64,000 bases of DNA from Bacteroidetes bacterium UBA4414 (GCA_002389765.1 DGQM01000023.1:173904-237903); one strand, 5' to 3'; counted from the stretch's first letter, positions 1 to 9,209 are shown. Notes: a model not told the origin generated them from the sequence alone. Numbers and translations: made by a program.

Positions 1-555
1 GGCGACAGCACCATTAAACTGGAGCGCATGTTCTTTACCATAGCCACACAAAACCCGATTGAGATGGAAGGCACATACCCTTTGCCTGCCGCACAGCTCG
101 ACAGGTTTTTTATGAAGATATACTTTGGCTATGTAGATGAGCAAACCGAACTGAACATCTACCGCGAATATGTTTCTATTGCAGATAATCTTGTATCACT
201 GCAACAGGTGCTGAGCCTGAGCGATATACTGGCATTGCAACAGGAAGCAGAACGTGTGTTTGTACACGAAGAAATACTGAAAGCTGTGAGCAACTTGGTA
301 CGCGGCACACGCGACCATCAGGATATAGCCATTGGCGCATCTACCCGTAGTGGTATAGCCTTCATTAAATGCCTGCGTGCATACGCACTGTTGCGTGGTC
401 GCAGCTTTGTGATAGAGGACGATGTAAAAGACATAGCACGTGCTGTGCTGGATCACCGTCTGGTGTATCGCAACAAAGACGGCAAACAGAAAGCACTTGA
501 CAGCATTATAAATAAAGAAGCAGAACGACTGGCGAAACTGAAACTATATGCATAA
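1..555 (+). CDS. MoxR-family AAA+ ATPase (C-terminal part; 5' end outside the window)
   Basis: The reading frame is open from base 1, so the gene starts upstream; 184 residues remain. The fragment opens with the sensor-1 segment (FTIATQNP) followed by EGTYPLP and AQLDRF, which are hallmarks of MoxR AAA+ ATPases; the Walker A and B motifs must lie outside the window. The rest is the helical lid domain, including ASTRSG and a region rich in RAYALLRGR that is typical of the MoxR C-terminus. Members of the family act as chaperones that assemble or activate metal- or envelope-associated complexes, usually with VWA-domain partners. No VWA or DUF58 gene follows; instead a secreted repeat protein overlaps its stop by 8 bp, so the two are probably co-transcribed. 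Family call firm; substrate unknown. Confidence 0.93.
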   Translation, partial: GDSTIKLERMFFTIATQNPIEMEGTYPLPAAQLDRFFMKIYFGYVDEQTELNIYREYVSIADNLVSLQQVLSLSDILALQQEAERVFVHEEILKAVSNLVRGTRDHQDIAIGASTRSGIAFIKCLRAYALLRGRSFVIEDDVKDIARAVLDHRLVYRNKDGKQKALDSIINKEAERLAKLKLYA

Positions 556-2587
556 TACCCGTCTTGCTGAAAAAGCCGGCAGGTTTGCATTTATACTAAG
601 CCTGTGGGCTTGTATGCTATTTTCTTTGGTGGCAGATGCACAACCAATGATGCATCGCAAAAACCCGACGCAACGCTACGAGATAGATGCCAAGCGTATG
701 GGTACCGATATGCTAAGTGCTGATGCATTGCCCCGCAGCAGAGAGTTTAAACGCATAGACAGCAGCTATTATGTAGGCTGGCTGTATGAAGGAGCCTACA
801 AGCACGAACATGCTGCCGACTACCTGGGTTATAAAAATGCGGCGCAACCTTTAGAGAAAGCGCTGGCTTTGATAGAGCGTGACTATAGAAAAGAGCTGGC
901 TACACGTAGTGCAGATGTTGCGGTGTACGTATACGCTTATCGTTACCAGATAGACTATACAACCATAGCCTATTTGCTGATGGATTGCTATGCTAATACA
1001 GATGACCCTGTAAAAGTATACAACCTGCTGCGTCGTACATTGAAATGGAATTTTCAGCGAGACTATATGCTGGATGCATATAACTATCTGGGGTGGACCG
1101 TGCATCGCAATCGCTTCTACACTACCGATAAATACTTCTTCCTAAAAAACAGTATTGAAGCAAATGAGAAGCTGGCAAACAAATACTTAGATTCAAGTCT
1201 GCGACGCATAGAAATAAACAGAAGGCTGAACACAGGCATCTTCCCACCGGGATATGAGCAGCAGGAGAAGAACAGTGTGTATCACTATAAAGCAATGCTA
1301 TACAGCTATGCCATCAAAGTAGACTCTGCAAAGTATTTCTACGAACTGCTGCGTAAGAGCGGCATCTTTCCGCACAACAACTATGCAACCTTCCGTAGCA
1401 TTTGTGGCGATTTTCGTGAAGCAGAAAAAGAATATGAAGAAGCTATATCGCAAGACAGCAGAGATAAGCGTCTGAAGGAATGGGCTTACTATACCAGCAT
1501 CATCGATATATATAAAGGTCAGCCCAAAGAGGGTATTTCACTGATGCGCGATATGATAAAAGCCAATGGCTCTACACCGGGCTATGGCTGGTATAATATT
1601 GCATTGGCAAGGGCTTCGTACTACGATGGTGAACTGCCGGAGGCACAGCGCTACATCAACAAAGCAGCGGAGTTTAAAGAACTGCATATAGGTACTACAC
1701 TGGGACAAACACATTATGACTTCAGCACACAGTTGGTGAAGCTGATGAACAAAGAAGCTGAACTGGAACATCAGAAATTTGAAAACAGCAACTGGTGGTA
1801 CAACCCAAATGTGCTTACTAATATGGCAAAACTGCTGAGCGAGAAATATGTGCAACAGTATCTTATCATCAACCAGTTTGCCATGAACCCTGAAAGGGAT
1901 AAAGTGGTGTACAAACTCTTTAGCACAGAGAGTACTGTAAGCTGGGATGAAATATGGTACCTGATAAAAGACTTCAGCACTAAGTTTTTCCTGAAGCGTT
2001 TTGAAAAAGAAGCACAGACAGATGACAGGAAATATGTACGCAAATACTTCAGGCTGTTTGTAGCCAAGCTGCAAATGAAGCAGGGCAATTATAAAGAAGC
2101 CCGTATGCAGCTGGATGAAATACTGCGCGACCCGAATATGGATAGCGAGTATGAGAAGCTACTGATAGCGCGTGTATATGAAGCACAGGCCGAATGCGCA
2201 CAGGAACGTAAAGACAATCTTGCTTACGATAATCTTATGTACAAGCTGTATTTGCTATACCCGCAACTGATACCTAACAGCGGACTGAAGATGAATATGC
2301 AATTGCATGTGGTAGGACAGGCCGATGAGAAAGTAGTGGAACGATTGAAAGCATGTAACATAAACTTGGTAAGCAATAGCAGCAATGCACCTGAAGCATA
2401 TATCAGCTTTAGTGGTAGTGGTAATAAAAGGCGTATCAACTACTATGTGATGGATAAACGTGGCGAATATGTAGTGCAACAAAACTCATTTGCCTATAGC
2501 AAATCTGAAACTGCTGCCGTGCAATTGGCCTACAAGCTATTCAACATTGGTGTGAAGGATGTTGAGAAAGAAAAGGAGAAGAAATAA
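548..2587 (+). CDS. Secreted TPR-like repeat protein of unknown function
   Basis: A 679-residue protein with an N-terminal signal peptide: basic residues, a hydrophobic stretch around residues 13-29, then VADAQ as a likely cleavage site. The mature part is rich in Tyr, Lys and Ala and has repeated helical pairs of TPR type, for example around residues 325-390 (YYTSIIDIYKGQ, GWYNIALARASYYDG) and 510-570. The last 100 residues contain an SNAPEAYISFSGSG segment that looks like a separate small beta domain. I do not recognise a named family. The start ATG lies inside the end of the MoxR gene (8 bp overlap), suggesting translational coupling and a shared role, perhaps as an envelope partner of the ATPase; that is inference. 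A strong hairpin terminator follows. Confidence 0.85.
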   Translation: MHNTRLAEKAGRFAFILSLWACMLFSLVADAQPMMHRKNPTQRYEIDAKRMGTDMLSADALPRSREFKRIDSSYYVGWLYEGAYKHEHAADYLGYKNAAQPLEKALALIERDYRKELATRSADVAVYVYAYRYQIDYTTIAYLLMDCYANTDDPVKVYNLLRRTLKWNFQRDYMLDAYNYLGWTVHRNRFYTTDKYFFLKNSIEANEKLANKYLDSSLRRIEINRRLNTGIFPPGYEQQEKNSVYHYKAMLYSYAIKVDSAKYFYELLRKSGIFPHNNYATFRSICGDFREAEKEYEEAISQDSRDKRLKEWAYYTSIIDIYKGQPKEGISLMRDMIKANGSTPGYGWYNIALARASYYDGELPEAQRYINKAAEFKELHIGTTLGQTHYDFSTQLVKLMNKEAELEHQKFENSNWWYNPNVLTNMAKLLSEKYVQQYLIINQFAMNPERDKVVYKLFSTESTVSWDEIWYLIKDFSTKFFLKRFEKEAQTDDRKYVRKYFRLFVAKLQMKQGNYKEARMQLDEILRDPNMDSEYEKLLIARVYEAQAECAQERKDNLAYDNLMYKLYLLYPQLIPNSGLKMNMQLHVVGQADEKVVERLKACNINLVSNSSNAPEAYISFSGSGNKRRINYYVMDKRGEYVVQQNSFAYSKSETAAVQLAYKLFNIGVKDVEKEKEKK

Positions 2588-2605
2588 CGAAGCTAAATAA
2601 ACGAA

Positions 2606-2630
2606 AACAGCCACCTGATAGGTGGCTGTT
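2606..2630. terminator. Bidirectional hairpin terminator
   Basis: An 11-bp perfect stem (2606-2616 with 2620-2630) closed by a GAT triloop, with an A run on the left and a T run on the right. It sits between converging genes (repeat protein on plus, FAH-family gene on minus) and can serve both. Confidence 0.88.
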
Positions 2631-2651
2631 TTATTATGTTGTATAAGATGA

Positions 2652-3656
2652 TTACATCTTCTTCTGTGCAAGGATGCTCCAGTCTGTTTTTTCTGCTACG
2701 ATGGTATTACTCAATTTGCCCAATCCTTCAATTTCCATTTCTACCACGTCGCCTGGTTGCAGCCATTGTACTTTGTAGTTAGGGTCGTTGAGTAAACCTG
2801 TACCGTTCAGCTCAAGGAAGCAACCTGTACCTACTGTACCGCTACCTATTACATCGCCCGGCAATATATCGGCACCATAAGCGCAGCGCTCAATGATTTC
2901 AGCAAAAGTCCAGTCCATATCGCCCATATTACCCTGGCTTACCTGTACGCCATTCACCCAGCATTTCATACCCAGGTTGTAGTTGTTACCTACATGGTTT
3001 GGCTTAGCAGGTACTTTGTATGCTTCCAGTTCATCAGGCGTTACCAGTACAGGTCCTATCACAGTGCTGAAGTCTTTACCTTTTGCAGGGCCGAGGTTCA
3101 GCAGCATTTCTTCCATTTGCAGGGTACGTGCGCTCATGTCGTTCATAATCATGTAGCCCGCAATGTATTTATCGGCTTCTGACGCTTTGATATTGCGACC
3201 TTTTTTGCACAGTACTACAGATGCTTCCAGTTCAAAATCAAGCTTCTGAAAATGATCGGGCATACAAGGGATAGCACCCGGACCTTGTATCGCATTATGA
3301 TTGGTAAAGTAGAAAATAGGATACTGATCGAACTCGGCAATCATATCTACTTTACGATTGCGACGTGCCGCTGCTACGTGCTGGCGAAATGCATAACCAT
3401 CGCGGCAAGAAGTAGGATTAGGAACCGGCGCCATGATAACAGCACCTGCATATGGTGTGCCTTCAATGCTCAGTTTACCGGTTTTAATATCGGCTTCCGT
3501 TTTTCTTGCTACATCTACCAGTGCTTCCCAATTGTTCAGCATCGGCATAATGGTAGCAGGTAATGCTGCATTCGCAACATTGGTATCGTACAAATTATCG
3601 TTTACGAGAAAGGCTAATTGCTCCTTACCGTTTTTAGCATATGTTACCAGTTTCAT
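2652..3656 (-). CDS. Fumarylacetoacetate hydrolase (FAH) family protein
   Basis: A 334-residue enzyme of the FAH superfamily, which hydrolyses or decarboxylates C-C bonds in 2-oxo/beta-diketo acids using a divalent metal. Visible family features are a PVPNPTSCRDGYAF segment near residue 74, an ELEASVVL metal-ligand segment near 140, MNDMSAR near 170, and GKDFSTVIGPVL followed by a C-terminal GTVGTG/PGDVVEMEIEGLG tail. The frame stays open 327 bp further upstream, but that extension runs over the carbonic anhydrase gene on the other strand and looks unlike protein. The ATG at 3656 gives a normal family N-terminus (MKLVTYAKNG) and lies about 20 nt after a TAATTTTG promoter element. Substrate not predictable; tyrosine or phenylacetate-type catabolism is possible. 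Confidence 0.92.
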   Translation of the reverse strand: MKLVTYAKNGKEQLAFLVNDNLYDTNVANAALPATIMPMLNNWEALVDVARKTEADIKTGKLSIEGTPYAGAVIMAPVPNPTSCRDGYAFRQHVAAARRNRKVDMIAEFDQYPIFYFTNHNAIQGPGAIPCMPDHFQKLDFELEASVVLCKKGRNIKASEADKYIAGYMIMNDMSARTLQMEEMLLNLGPAKGKDFSTVIGPVLVTPDELEAYKVPAKPNHVGNNYNLGMKCWVNGVQVSQGNMGDMDWTFAEIIERCAYGADILPGDVIGSGTVGTGCFLELNGTGLLNDPNYKVQWLQPGDVVEMEIEGLGKLSNTIVAEKTDWSILAQKKM

Positions 3657-3677
3657 TGTATCGCTAGTTTGAGGCAG

Positions 3678-3685
3678 CAAAATTA
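3678..3685 (-). promoter_or_regulatory. Predicted -7 element (TAATTTTG) of the FAH-family gene
   Basis: Matches the Bacteroidota vegetative -7 consensus TAnnTTTG, read on the minus strand, 21 nt before the ATG at 3656. Confidence 0.6.
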
Positions 3686-3780
3686 AGCTATTAACATGGT
3701 ATAAGAAATGACTATTTGAAGCCAATGCCTTATTAAAAGTCGGATTTGCCTTATTATTGTATTTCCAAAATGCACATATC

Positions 3781-4440
3781 ATGATACCGTACGAGCAACT
3801 ATTTGAGAATAATAAGAAGTGGGTGGCAGACAATGTTGCCAAACATGCTGATTTTCTGGATAAACTCTCCAGAGACCAAACACCTGAATACCTATACATA
3901 GGTTGCAGCGATAGCCGCGTACCTGCCAATGATATTATGGGTCTTGAGCCTGGCGAAGTGTTTGTGCATCGTAATGTTGCCAATCTGGTGGTATCGATAG
4001 ACCTGAATGTAATGAGCGTTATTAACTATGCCGTGCGCCACCTGAAGGTGAAACACGTCATAGTTTGCGGGCACTACAATTGCGGTGGTGTAAAAGCTGC
4101 CATGACACCTACAGACCTCGGCATCCTGAACCCGTGGTTGCGTAATATACGCGATGTGTACAGGCTGCATGAAGCTGAACTTGACAGCATAACAGACGAG
4201 CATGCCAAATATAACAGATTGGTAGAGCTGAATGTGTATGAACAATGCCTGAACGTGATAAAAACTGCCGCTGTACAAGAAGAGTATATTGAAAGTGGCT
4301 ACCCGCGTGTACACGGCTGGGTGTTCGACCTGAAAACAGGCTTGCTGAAAGATCTGCAGTTTGACTTTGAGGCTTCTTTGAAAAAAATACAGAAACTTTA
4401 TGATTTGACGGGCTTCATGCAAGCTCAAAAGAACAAATAG
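3781..4440 (+). CDS. can: Beta-class carbonic anhydrase
   Basis: A 219-residue enzyme that interconverts CO2 and bicarbonate in the cytoplasm. It has the zinc ligands of beta-carbonic anhydrases: GCSDSR (Cys about 42, with the Asp-Arg dyad) and CGHYNCGG (His about 98, Cys about 101). Further family segments are EPGEVFVHRNVANLV and LNVYEQ, and the length and layout match E. coli Can. The frame is open from 3757, but the ATG at 3781 gives the family-typical N-terminus MIPYEQLFENNKKW. It is divergent from the FAH-family gene and followed 31 bp later by an acyltransferase that has its own promoter. A supply of bicarbonate for carboxylases is the likely role. Confidence 0.95.
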   Translation: MIPYEQLFENNKKWVADNVAKHADFLDKLSRDQTPEYLYIGCSDSRVPANDIMGLEPGEVFVHRNVANLVVSIDLNVMSVINYAVRHLKVKHVIVCGHYNCGGVKAAMTPTDLGILNPWLRNIRDVYRLHEAELDSITDEHAKYNRLVELNVYEQCLNVIKTAAVQEEYIESGYPRVHGWVFDLKTGLLKDLQFDFEASLKKIQKLYDLTGFMQAQKNK

Positions 4441-4456
4441 ATATATAGCGATTGCG

Positions 4457-4464
4457 TAATTTTG
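4457..4464 (+). promoter_or_regulatory. Predicted -7 element (TAATTTTG) of the acyltransferase gene
   Basis: A perfect TAnnTTTG match with only 7 nt between it and the ATG at 4472, so the transcript would be almost leaderless. Confidence 0.6.
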
Positions 4465-4471
4465 CATCGCA

Positions 4472-5338
4472 ATGTATTACCTGCTTTTAATATTGTTTTA
4501 TCCCTTAGCGGCACTCCCGCTAAGGGTTTTATATATTATCTCTGATGTAGTTTACTTTTTCTTGTACAGGGTATTCAGCTACAGGGTAGATGTGGTAACG
4601 GATAACTTGCGTAATGCTTTTCCTGAAAAAAACACGGCTGAAATAAATGCTGTTACCAAACGTTTCTACAAAAACTTTTGCGACCAGTGGATAGAGATGC
4701 TGAAGTTGCTGAGTGTATCTGACAAAGAACTCAGCGAACGTTTTAAAGGCAACTGGGAAGTACTGGAACAACTGAGGCTTGAAAACAGAAATGCTTATGT
4801 ATTGATGGGGCACAGCTTCAACTGGGAGTGGGCTAATGTAGTAAGCCAGCTGAACATAAAACAGAAAATGGCAGGGGTATATCTGCCACTTGAAAACAAA
4901 GCCTTCGACAGATTTGTATTGAAGCTACGCAACCGTGCAGGCGGTATGATGGTATCTATGAAAGCACGCAAAGAAGCATTTGCTATACTGAATCAACAAT
5001 TGCATGTACTGGGCCTGATAGCCGACCAGAACCCATCTAACCTGAATAATGTGTTATGGGTAAATTTTCTGAATAGAGAGGCTCCTTTCTTTGTAGGGCT
5101 TGCATACATGGCGCAGAAAAATAAAGCCGCTATTGTACTAAGTAAGGTTGTAAAAACAAGCCGCGGACATTATAAGATGACCATGAAGCGCCTGTGCGAT
5201 GATGCATCTACCATGCAGGCAGAAAATATTGTGCGCAACTATGTTGCTTTTCTTGAAGAGCAGATACGCGAGCAGCCCGAAAGCTATATGTGGACACACC
5301 GCAGGTGGAAACACACCAAGCCTGCTACGGAACAATAA
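4472..5338 (+). CDS. Lipid A biosynthesis (LpxL/HtrB-type) acyltransferase
   Basis: A 288-residue membrane-anchored acyltransferase. Residues 1-25 form a hydrophobic anchor. The catalytic HX4(D/E) motif is visible as HSFNWE near residue 114, followed by the conserved GxYxPLEN and RNRAGG region and an ADQNP segment near 190 (families of LpxL type have a DQ motif there). It probably adds a secondary acyl chain to a lipid A precursor at the inner membrane, although related proteins in Bacteroidota can act on other lipids. The C-terminus (YMWTHRRWK) is typical of the family. It overlaps the tail of the convergent lipid kinase gene by 14 bp. Confidence 0.93.
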   Translation: MYYLLLILFYPLAALPLRVLYIISDVVYFFLYRVFSYRVDVVTDNLRNAFPEKNTAEINAVTKRFYKNFCDQWIEMLKLLSVSDKELSERFKGNWEVLEQLRLENRNAYVLMGHSFNWEWANVVSQLNIKQKMAGVYLPLENKAFDRFVLKLRNRAGGMMVSMKARKEAFAILNQQLHVLGLIADQNPSNLNNVLWVNFLNREAPFFVGLAYMAQKNKAAIVLSKVVKTSRGHYKMTMKRLCDDASTMQAENIVRNYVAFLEEQIREQPESYMWTHRRWKHTKPATEQ

Positions 5339-6203
5339 CTTTCTGTAATCCTTTTTTTATTGTAAATCTGATTTTGTTTTCGCAATCGTGCGCATCGCCA
5401 TCTGTTTGCATCAGGCGCAGCTGCGGGTGAGATACCACTACTTCTTTAGCCCTGTAGTGCTTTACATACGGGCTTTTCAGGATACTTCCATTCATAGCAC
5501 GGAAGGCAATAAGCCCACCAAGTATGCGTGGGAAATTTCTGATAATAACCACATCAAACAAACCATCTGTCCAATTGGCATCGGGTGCTATCTGGAAGTT
5601 GTAACCAAATTGTTTACCATTGGCTACTGTTATGATGAATGCTTTTTCTTGTAGCGGTTTACCATCTATTTCAATATCCCAATTCCATGCTTTGTATACC
5701 CATAGGTATTTAGTAACAAGCCAGCTGTACATGGCAAAGCCACGCCTAACACTCTTTGCAAACTTGCGCGAAATAAGTGCATCGAAAGCTACACCTGCAT
5801 TGCTGATAAATGGACGCTCGTTGGCATAACCAATGTCCATCTTTATCTCATTGCCTTTGTTGATGACAGCAATCGCTTCCTGTTCTTTCAGCGGAATACC
5901 CATTGTGCGCGCCATACCATTGCCACTGCCTTTTGGTATGATGGCAAGGCATGTATCAGTATCCAGCAACCCTGCTACAATATCATTTACAGAGCCATCG
6001 CCGCCTACAGCTACAACTGCATAAGCACCTTTTGCTGCCGCCTCTTTGGCCAATAACGTACCGTGCTTGGCGTATTGTGTGTATTGTATTTCGTAAGAAT
6101 ATTGTTGTTGATCTAGTGTAGTATCGATAGCATGCTGTATGGCTTTTTGCCTGTCTACTCCCGAGCGTGGGTTTATAATAAACACTAAGTGTTTCTTGTT
6201 CAT
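5325..6203 (-). CDS. Diacylglycerol/lipid kinase family protein
   Basis: A 292-residue member of the DagK/YegS/BmrU lipid kinase family. The nucleotide-binding GGDGS motif followed by VNDIVAGL is near residue 70, preceded by the N-terminal NPRSG segment (12-16). PKGSGNGMARTMGIP near residue 95 is the second family signature. The predicted reaction is ATP-dependent phosphorylation of diacylglycerol or a related lipid at the membrane. Its ATG overlaps the stop of nadC by 4 bp (ATGA arrangement), so it is translationally coupled and in one operon with nadC; no separate promoter is visible. It converges on the acyltransferase with a 14-bp overlap. The exact lipid substrate is unknown. Confidence 0.92.
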   Translation of the reverse strand: MNKKHLVFIINPRSGVDRQKAIQHAIDTTLDQQQYSYEIQYTQYAKHGTLLAKEAAAKGAYAVVAVGGDGSVNDIVAGLLDTDTCLAIIPKGSGNGMARTMGIPLKEQEAIAVINKGNEIKMDIGYANERPFISNAGVAFDALISRKFAKSVRRGFAMYSWLVTKYLWVYKAWNWDIEIDGKPLQEKAFIITVANGKQFGYNFQIAPDANWTDGLFDVVIIRNFPRILGGLIAFRAMNGSILKSPYVKHYRAKEVVVSHPQLRLMQTDGDAHDCENKIRFTIKKGLQKVIVP

Positions 6204-7039
6204 GAAAGTTGCGCTTTTAAGCTCAGGTCCATGCTTACTGCGTGGTGAATGATAGCACCGACAGATATAAAGTCTACACCTGTTTTTGCATAGGCTTCTA
6301 CATTCTCTATTGTAATGCCGCCTGATGCCTCTGTTTCGTATTTACCATCTATCAGCTTCACAGCTTCCTGCATCAGTTCGGGCGTGTAGTTATCCAACAT
6401 GATACGGTCTATACCACCTGTTGCCAGTAAACGTTTTACATCGTCTATGGTGCGTGTCTCCACTTCTATCTTCAAGTCGAGGTTATTATCCTTCAGATAT
6501 TGCCTTGTCTTCTCTATCGCTTTTTCAATACCACCACAAAAATCTATGTGGTTGTCTTTCAGCATTACCATATCGTACAAACCCATACGGTGATTTTCGC
6601 CACCACCAATTTTTACTGCTTCTTTTTCGAACGCGCGAAACAATGGTGTTGTTTTGCGGGTATCGAGTATGCGGGTTTTATACGCTTTCAGTTTTTCAAC
6701 GTACTGATTTGTAAGCGTTGCTATACCACTCATACGCTGCATACAGTTGAGCGATAAACGCTCTGCCTGCAGAATGGTATGCACTTTTGCGGCAACTTCA
6801 AAAGCTATATCGCCATGCTTCACTACATCACCATCATTTTTGTAAATGGTAAATCTTGCTTCAGGTTCCAGATAATGAAAAATATCCTGTGCCAATTGCA
6901 CTCCTGCCAATATACCATCTTCCTTTACCTTCAGCACAGCCTTGCCCATTGCATCGGGTGCAATAGACGATAGGGTTGAGTGGTCGCCGGTACCGATATC
7001 TTCTTTCAGCGCAGCAGCTATAAATTCCTGAGTTGTCAA
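6200..7039 (-). CDS. nadC: Nicotinate-nucleotide pyrophosphorylase (carboxylating)
   Basis: A 279-residue quinolinate phosphoribosyltransferase making nicotinate mononucleotide in de novo NAD synthesis. Diagnostic segments are EDIGTGDHST near residue 14, TRKTTP near 130, KIGGGENHRMGLYDMVMLKDNHI near 143-165, and EVET, LDNYTPE and EASGGI later. The start is unusual: the only in-frame canonical start after the preceding stop is TTG at 7039; the first in-frame ATG would remove the conserved N-terminus. A TAGCTTTG promoter element lies 19 nt upstream. The downstream lipid kinase gene overlaps its stop. No nadA or nadB is in the window. Confidence 0.95.
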   Translation of the reverse strand: MTTQEFIAAALKEDIGTGDHSTLSSIAPDAMGKAVLKVKEDGILAGVQLAQDIFHYLEPEARFTIYKNDGDVVKHGDIAFEVAAKVHTILQAERLSLNCMQRMSGIATLTNQYVEKLKAYKTRILDTRKTTPLFRAFEKEAVKIGGGENHRMGLYDMVMLKDNHIDFCGGIEKAIEKTRQYLKDNNLDLKIEVETRTIDDVKRLLATGGIDRIMLDNYTPELMQEAVKLIDGKYETEASGGITIENVEAYAKTGVDFISVGAIIHHAVSMDLSLKAQLS

Positions 7040-7058
7040 ACCGATGTAATTTAGGCTG

Positions 7059-7066
7059 CAAAGCTA
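7059..7066 (-). promoter_or_regulatory. Predicted -7 element (TAGCTTTG) of nadC
   Basis: A perfect TAnnTTTG match on the minus strand, 19 nt before the TTG start codon of nadC at 7039; it supports that start. Confidence 0.6.
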
Positions 7067-7102
7067 CTAAATAGCCCACATAACATTAAGTATAACGATT
7101 TA

Positions 7103-8317
7103 TTAATCTGCCCATATCAGGCTACCATCGCCATAGCTGAGGAAACGATAGCCATTATTGAGTGCATGGTTGTAGATGGTGCGCCAGTTGTTGCTTGTTA
7201 TTGCTGCTACCAATAGCAGCAGCGTAGACTGTGGTTGGTGGAAATTGGTAACCAATCCTTTTATAATGTGGCATTTATAGCCCGGGGCTATCAGTATCTG
7301 TGTACGTGTTACAAGGCGCTGCATGTTGTTGGATGCCAGATAGGTTACAATGGCTTGCAATGCTTCTGCGGCAGTAGCATTGGTTTCCAGTTCGTATGGC
7401 TCCCATTGGGTAATGGCTACCTCTCCTTCCGGCTTGATGCCCTGCAAGAGTTTTGCACCTATCCAGTAAAGGCTTTCGAGCGTGCGCATAGATGTAGTAC
7501 CCACAGCTATGATATTGCCTGCATGTTGTATCAGTTTTTGGATGGCTGATGCTTCTACCTCTATCCATTCGGTATGCATATCATGCCCATCCATCGTATC
7601 GCTCTTCACAGGTTTGAAGGTACCCGCGCCTACGTGCAGCGTTACAAATGCTTTGTCAATATGCTTCTGTTCAAAACTGTTGAATACGGCATCTGTAAAA
7701 TGTAACCCAGCAGTTGGTGCAGCTACACTACCTTCTTCTTTTGCATAGATGGTCTGGTAGCGTTGTTCATCGCTTTTTTCAGATTCGCGATGTAGGTATG
7801 GTGGAATGGGCACTTTGCCTATGTAGTGCAATACTTCTGCAAACGTTAGGTCTGCATCCCAAGTAAACTCTATAGTAAACGAACCTGATTGTCTTTCTGC
7901 AATAGATGCATTCAGCGTGAAATGAGGAGTTGTATGTTCTACAGACAAAACCATACCTGGCTTCCATTTGCTTGCTCCGCCTACCATACAGTTCCACCAG
8001 ACTTTATTTTTTTGCAGCAGTGCGGTTTGTATTTCGGGGTATTGGCTGTGAGGCTCAAGGCAGAAGATTTCTATCAGTCCGCCGGTATCTTTTTTGAATA
8101 GCAGCCTTGCATTTACAACTTTCGTCTGGTTGAAAACAAGCAGTGATTTTTCAGGAATGTGATCGGCTATGTTGCGATACACGTCTTCCTCAATATTGCC
8201 GGAACGATATATCAACAGTTTGCTTGCATCTCTTTCCTGCAAAGGATAAGCCGCGATTCTGTCATCGGGTAAATCGTACGTATAGTCTTCAATCTTTAAA
8301 CTGCTCGGGTGCTGCAT
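7103..8317 (-). CDS. queA: S-adenosylmethionine:tRNA ribosyltransferase-isomerase
   Basis: A 404-residue QueA, which transfers and isomerises the ribosyl part of SAM onto 7-aminomethyl-7-deazaguanine in tRNA to form epoxyqueuosine. Family signatures are YDLPDDRIAAYPLQERDASKLL at the N-terminus (starting about residue 12), the APTAGLHFT motif near 200, FVTLHVGAGTFKPV near 225, HTEWIEV, and TNFHQPQSTLLLLVAA near 370. The frame extends four codons further to a TTG at 8329, but that TTG forms part of the promoter element, so the ATG at 8317 is preferred. It is a single gene with no other queuosine genes nearby. Confidence 0.95.
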   Translation of the reverse strand: MQHPSSLKIEDYTYDLPDDRIAAYPLQERDASKLLIYRSGNIEEDVYRNIADHIPEKSLLVFNQTKVVNARLLFKKDTGGLIEIFCLEPHSQYPEIQTALLQKNKVWWNCMVGGASKWKPGMVLSVEHTTPHFTLNASIAERQSGSFTIEFTWDADLTFAEVLHYIGKVPIPPYLHRESEKSDEQRYQTIYAKEEGSVAAPTAGLHFTDAVFNSFEQKHIDKAFVTLHVGAGTFKPVKSDTMDGHDMHTEWIEVEASAIQKLIQHAGNIIAVGTTSMRTLESLYWIGAKLLQGIKPEGEVAITQWEPYELETNATAAEALQAIVTYLASNNMQRLVTRTQILIAPGYKCHIIKGLVTNFHQPQSTLLLLVAAITSNNWRTIYNHALNNGYRFLSYGDGSLIWAD

Positions 8318-8326
8318 AACGAAGCG

Positions 8327-8334
8327 CAAAGCTA
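8327..8334 (-). promoter_or_regulatory. Predicted -7 element (TAGCTTTG) of queA
   Basis: A perfect TAnnTTTG match with 9 nt between it and the ATG at 8317, implying a very short leader. Confidence 0.6.
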
Positions 8335-8348
8335 CAAGCTGAGAGGGG

Positions 8349-9200
8349 TTATTTCAAAAAATCGCGCATGGCAGTTACAATCTGCTCTGCCCCTTTGCCG
8401 TACAGCATAGTATGGTGGTTGCCATCTACAGCCATGTATTTTGCATCGGGCATCATATCTACTGTTTCCAATGCATTACATTCAGGTAGCAGTGGTTCGC
8501 CCAACGAATATTCGTCTACACCGTTTATCAGTATGGTTGGTTGCTTTACTTCCTGCACATGCTCATCCCATGGTGTAGCACCTACATTATATGCCACTTG
8601 TAGAATGTTTGCCAATACTGGGCGCGGCGTTACACCACCTTCTTCGGTAGTTTTTACATCGGCCATGTAATACCTTTCCATAGCAGGCTCCCAAAAAGCA
8701 CTGAATGGTGCTGCTTTTATTTCGTTGATGTAGGCATCCCACGAAGCAAATTGCTTATCGAGCCTGCCAAGTGTAGGTTGCAGCATCTCTAATGAATTAG
8801 GATTCATTTTTGCGGCCGCATCCAGTATCACCAATTTTTCGAACCTATCGGGAAAATTTGCAGCCAGATAATAGCTCATCAAACCACCGAAAGAGTGGCC
8901 TGCTATGTTTACTTTATCTATACCCAGATGGTCGAGCAGATTGATAACATCTTCAGCATGGTCGGGTATGCTATATGCAAATGCAGGATAACCACTCAAT
9001 CCCCGCCCACGCTGGTCTAGGCTAATAACTGTATAGTCATCAGCAAGGCCTCGTGCTACCAATCCGTCAAAAGCATGTGCATTGGCAGTTAGCCCATGCA
9101 ACATCAATAGTGGTTGCTTACCTGCATTGTAGGTTATATAATGCAGTTGTGTATTATTGCTATCGATAACATTGCTATCGAATTCAGGAAAATCTGTCAT
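8349..9200 (-). CDS. Alpha/beta-fold hydrolase
   Basis: A 283-residue alpha/beta hydrolase. It shows LLMLHGLTANAHAFDG (oxyanion-hole region, residue about 31-46), DQRGRGLSGYP (62-72), the nucleophile elbow GHSFGG near residue 102, and a GNHHTM segment near 264 that supplies the catalytic His. The Asp of the triad is probably in NGVDEYS near 230. It follows the 3-hydroxybutyrate dehydrogenase-like gene after 9 bp and is almost certainly in its operon, which suggests hydrolysis of a hydroxy-acyl ester or lactone; this is inference. No signal peptide, so cytoplasmic. Confidence 0.9.
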   Translation of the reverse strand: MTDFPEFDSNVIDSNNTQLHYITYNAGKQPLLMLHGLTANAHAFDGLVARGLADDYTVISLDQRGRGLSGYPAFAYSIPDHAEDVINLLDHLGIDKVNIAGHSFGGLMSYYLAANFPDRFEKLVILDAAAKMNPNSLEMLQPTLGRLDKQFASWDAYINEIKAAPFSAFWEPAMERYYMADVKTTEEGGVTPRPVLANILQVAYNVGATPWDEHVQEVKQPTILINGVDEYSLGEPLLPECNALETVDMMPDAKYMAVDGNHHTMLYGKGAEQIVTAMRDFLK

Positions 9201-9209
9201 ATCAATTAT

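Noticed and set aside
2652..3983. FAH-family gene extended to a start at 3983 (443 residues)
   Set aside because: The extra 109 residues overlap the carbonic anhydrase gene on the other strand, look non-homologous and cross the promoter; ATG 3656 gives the family N-terminus.
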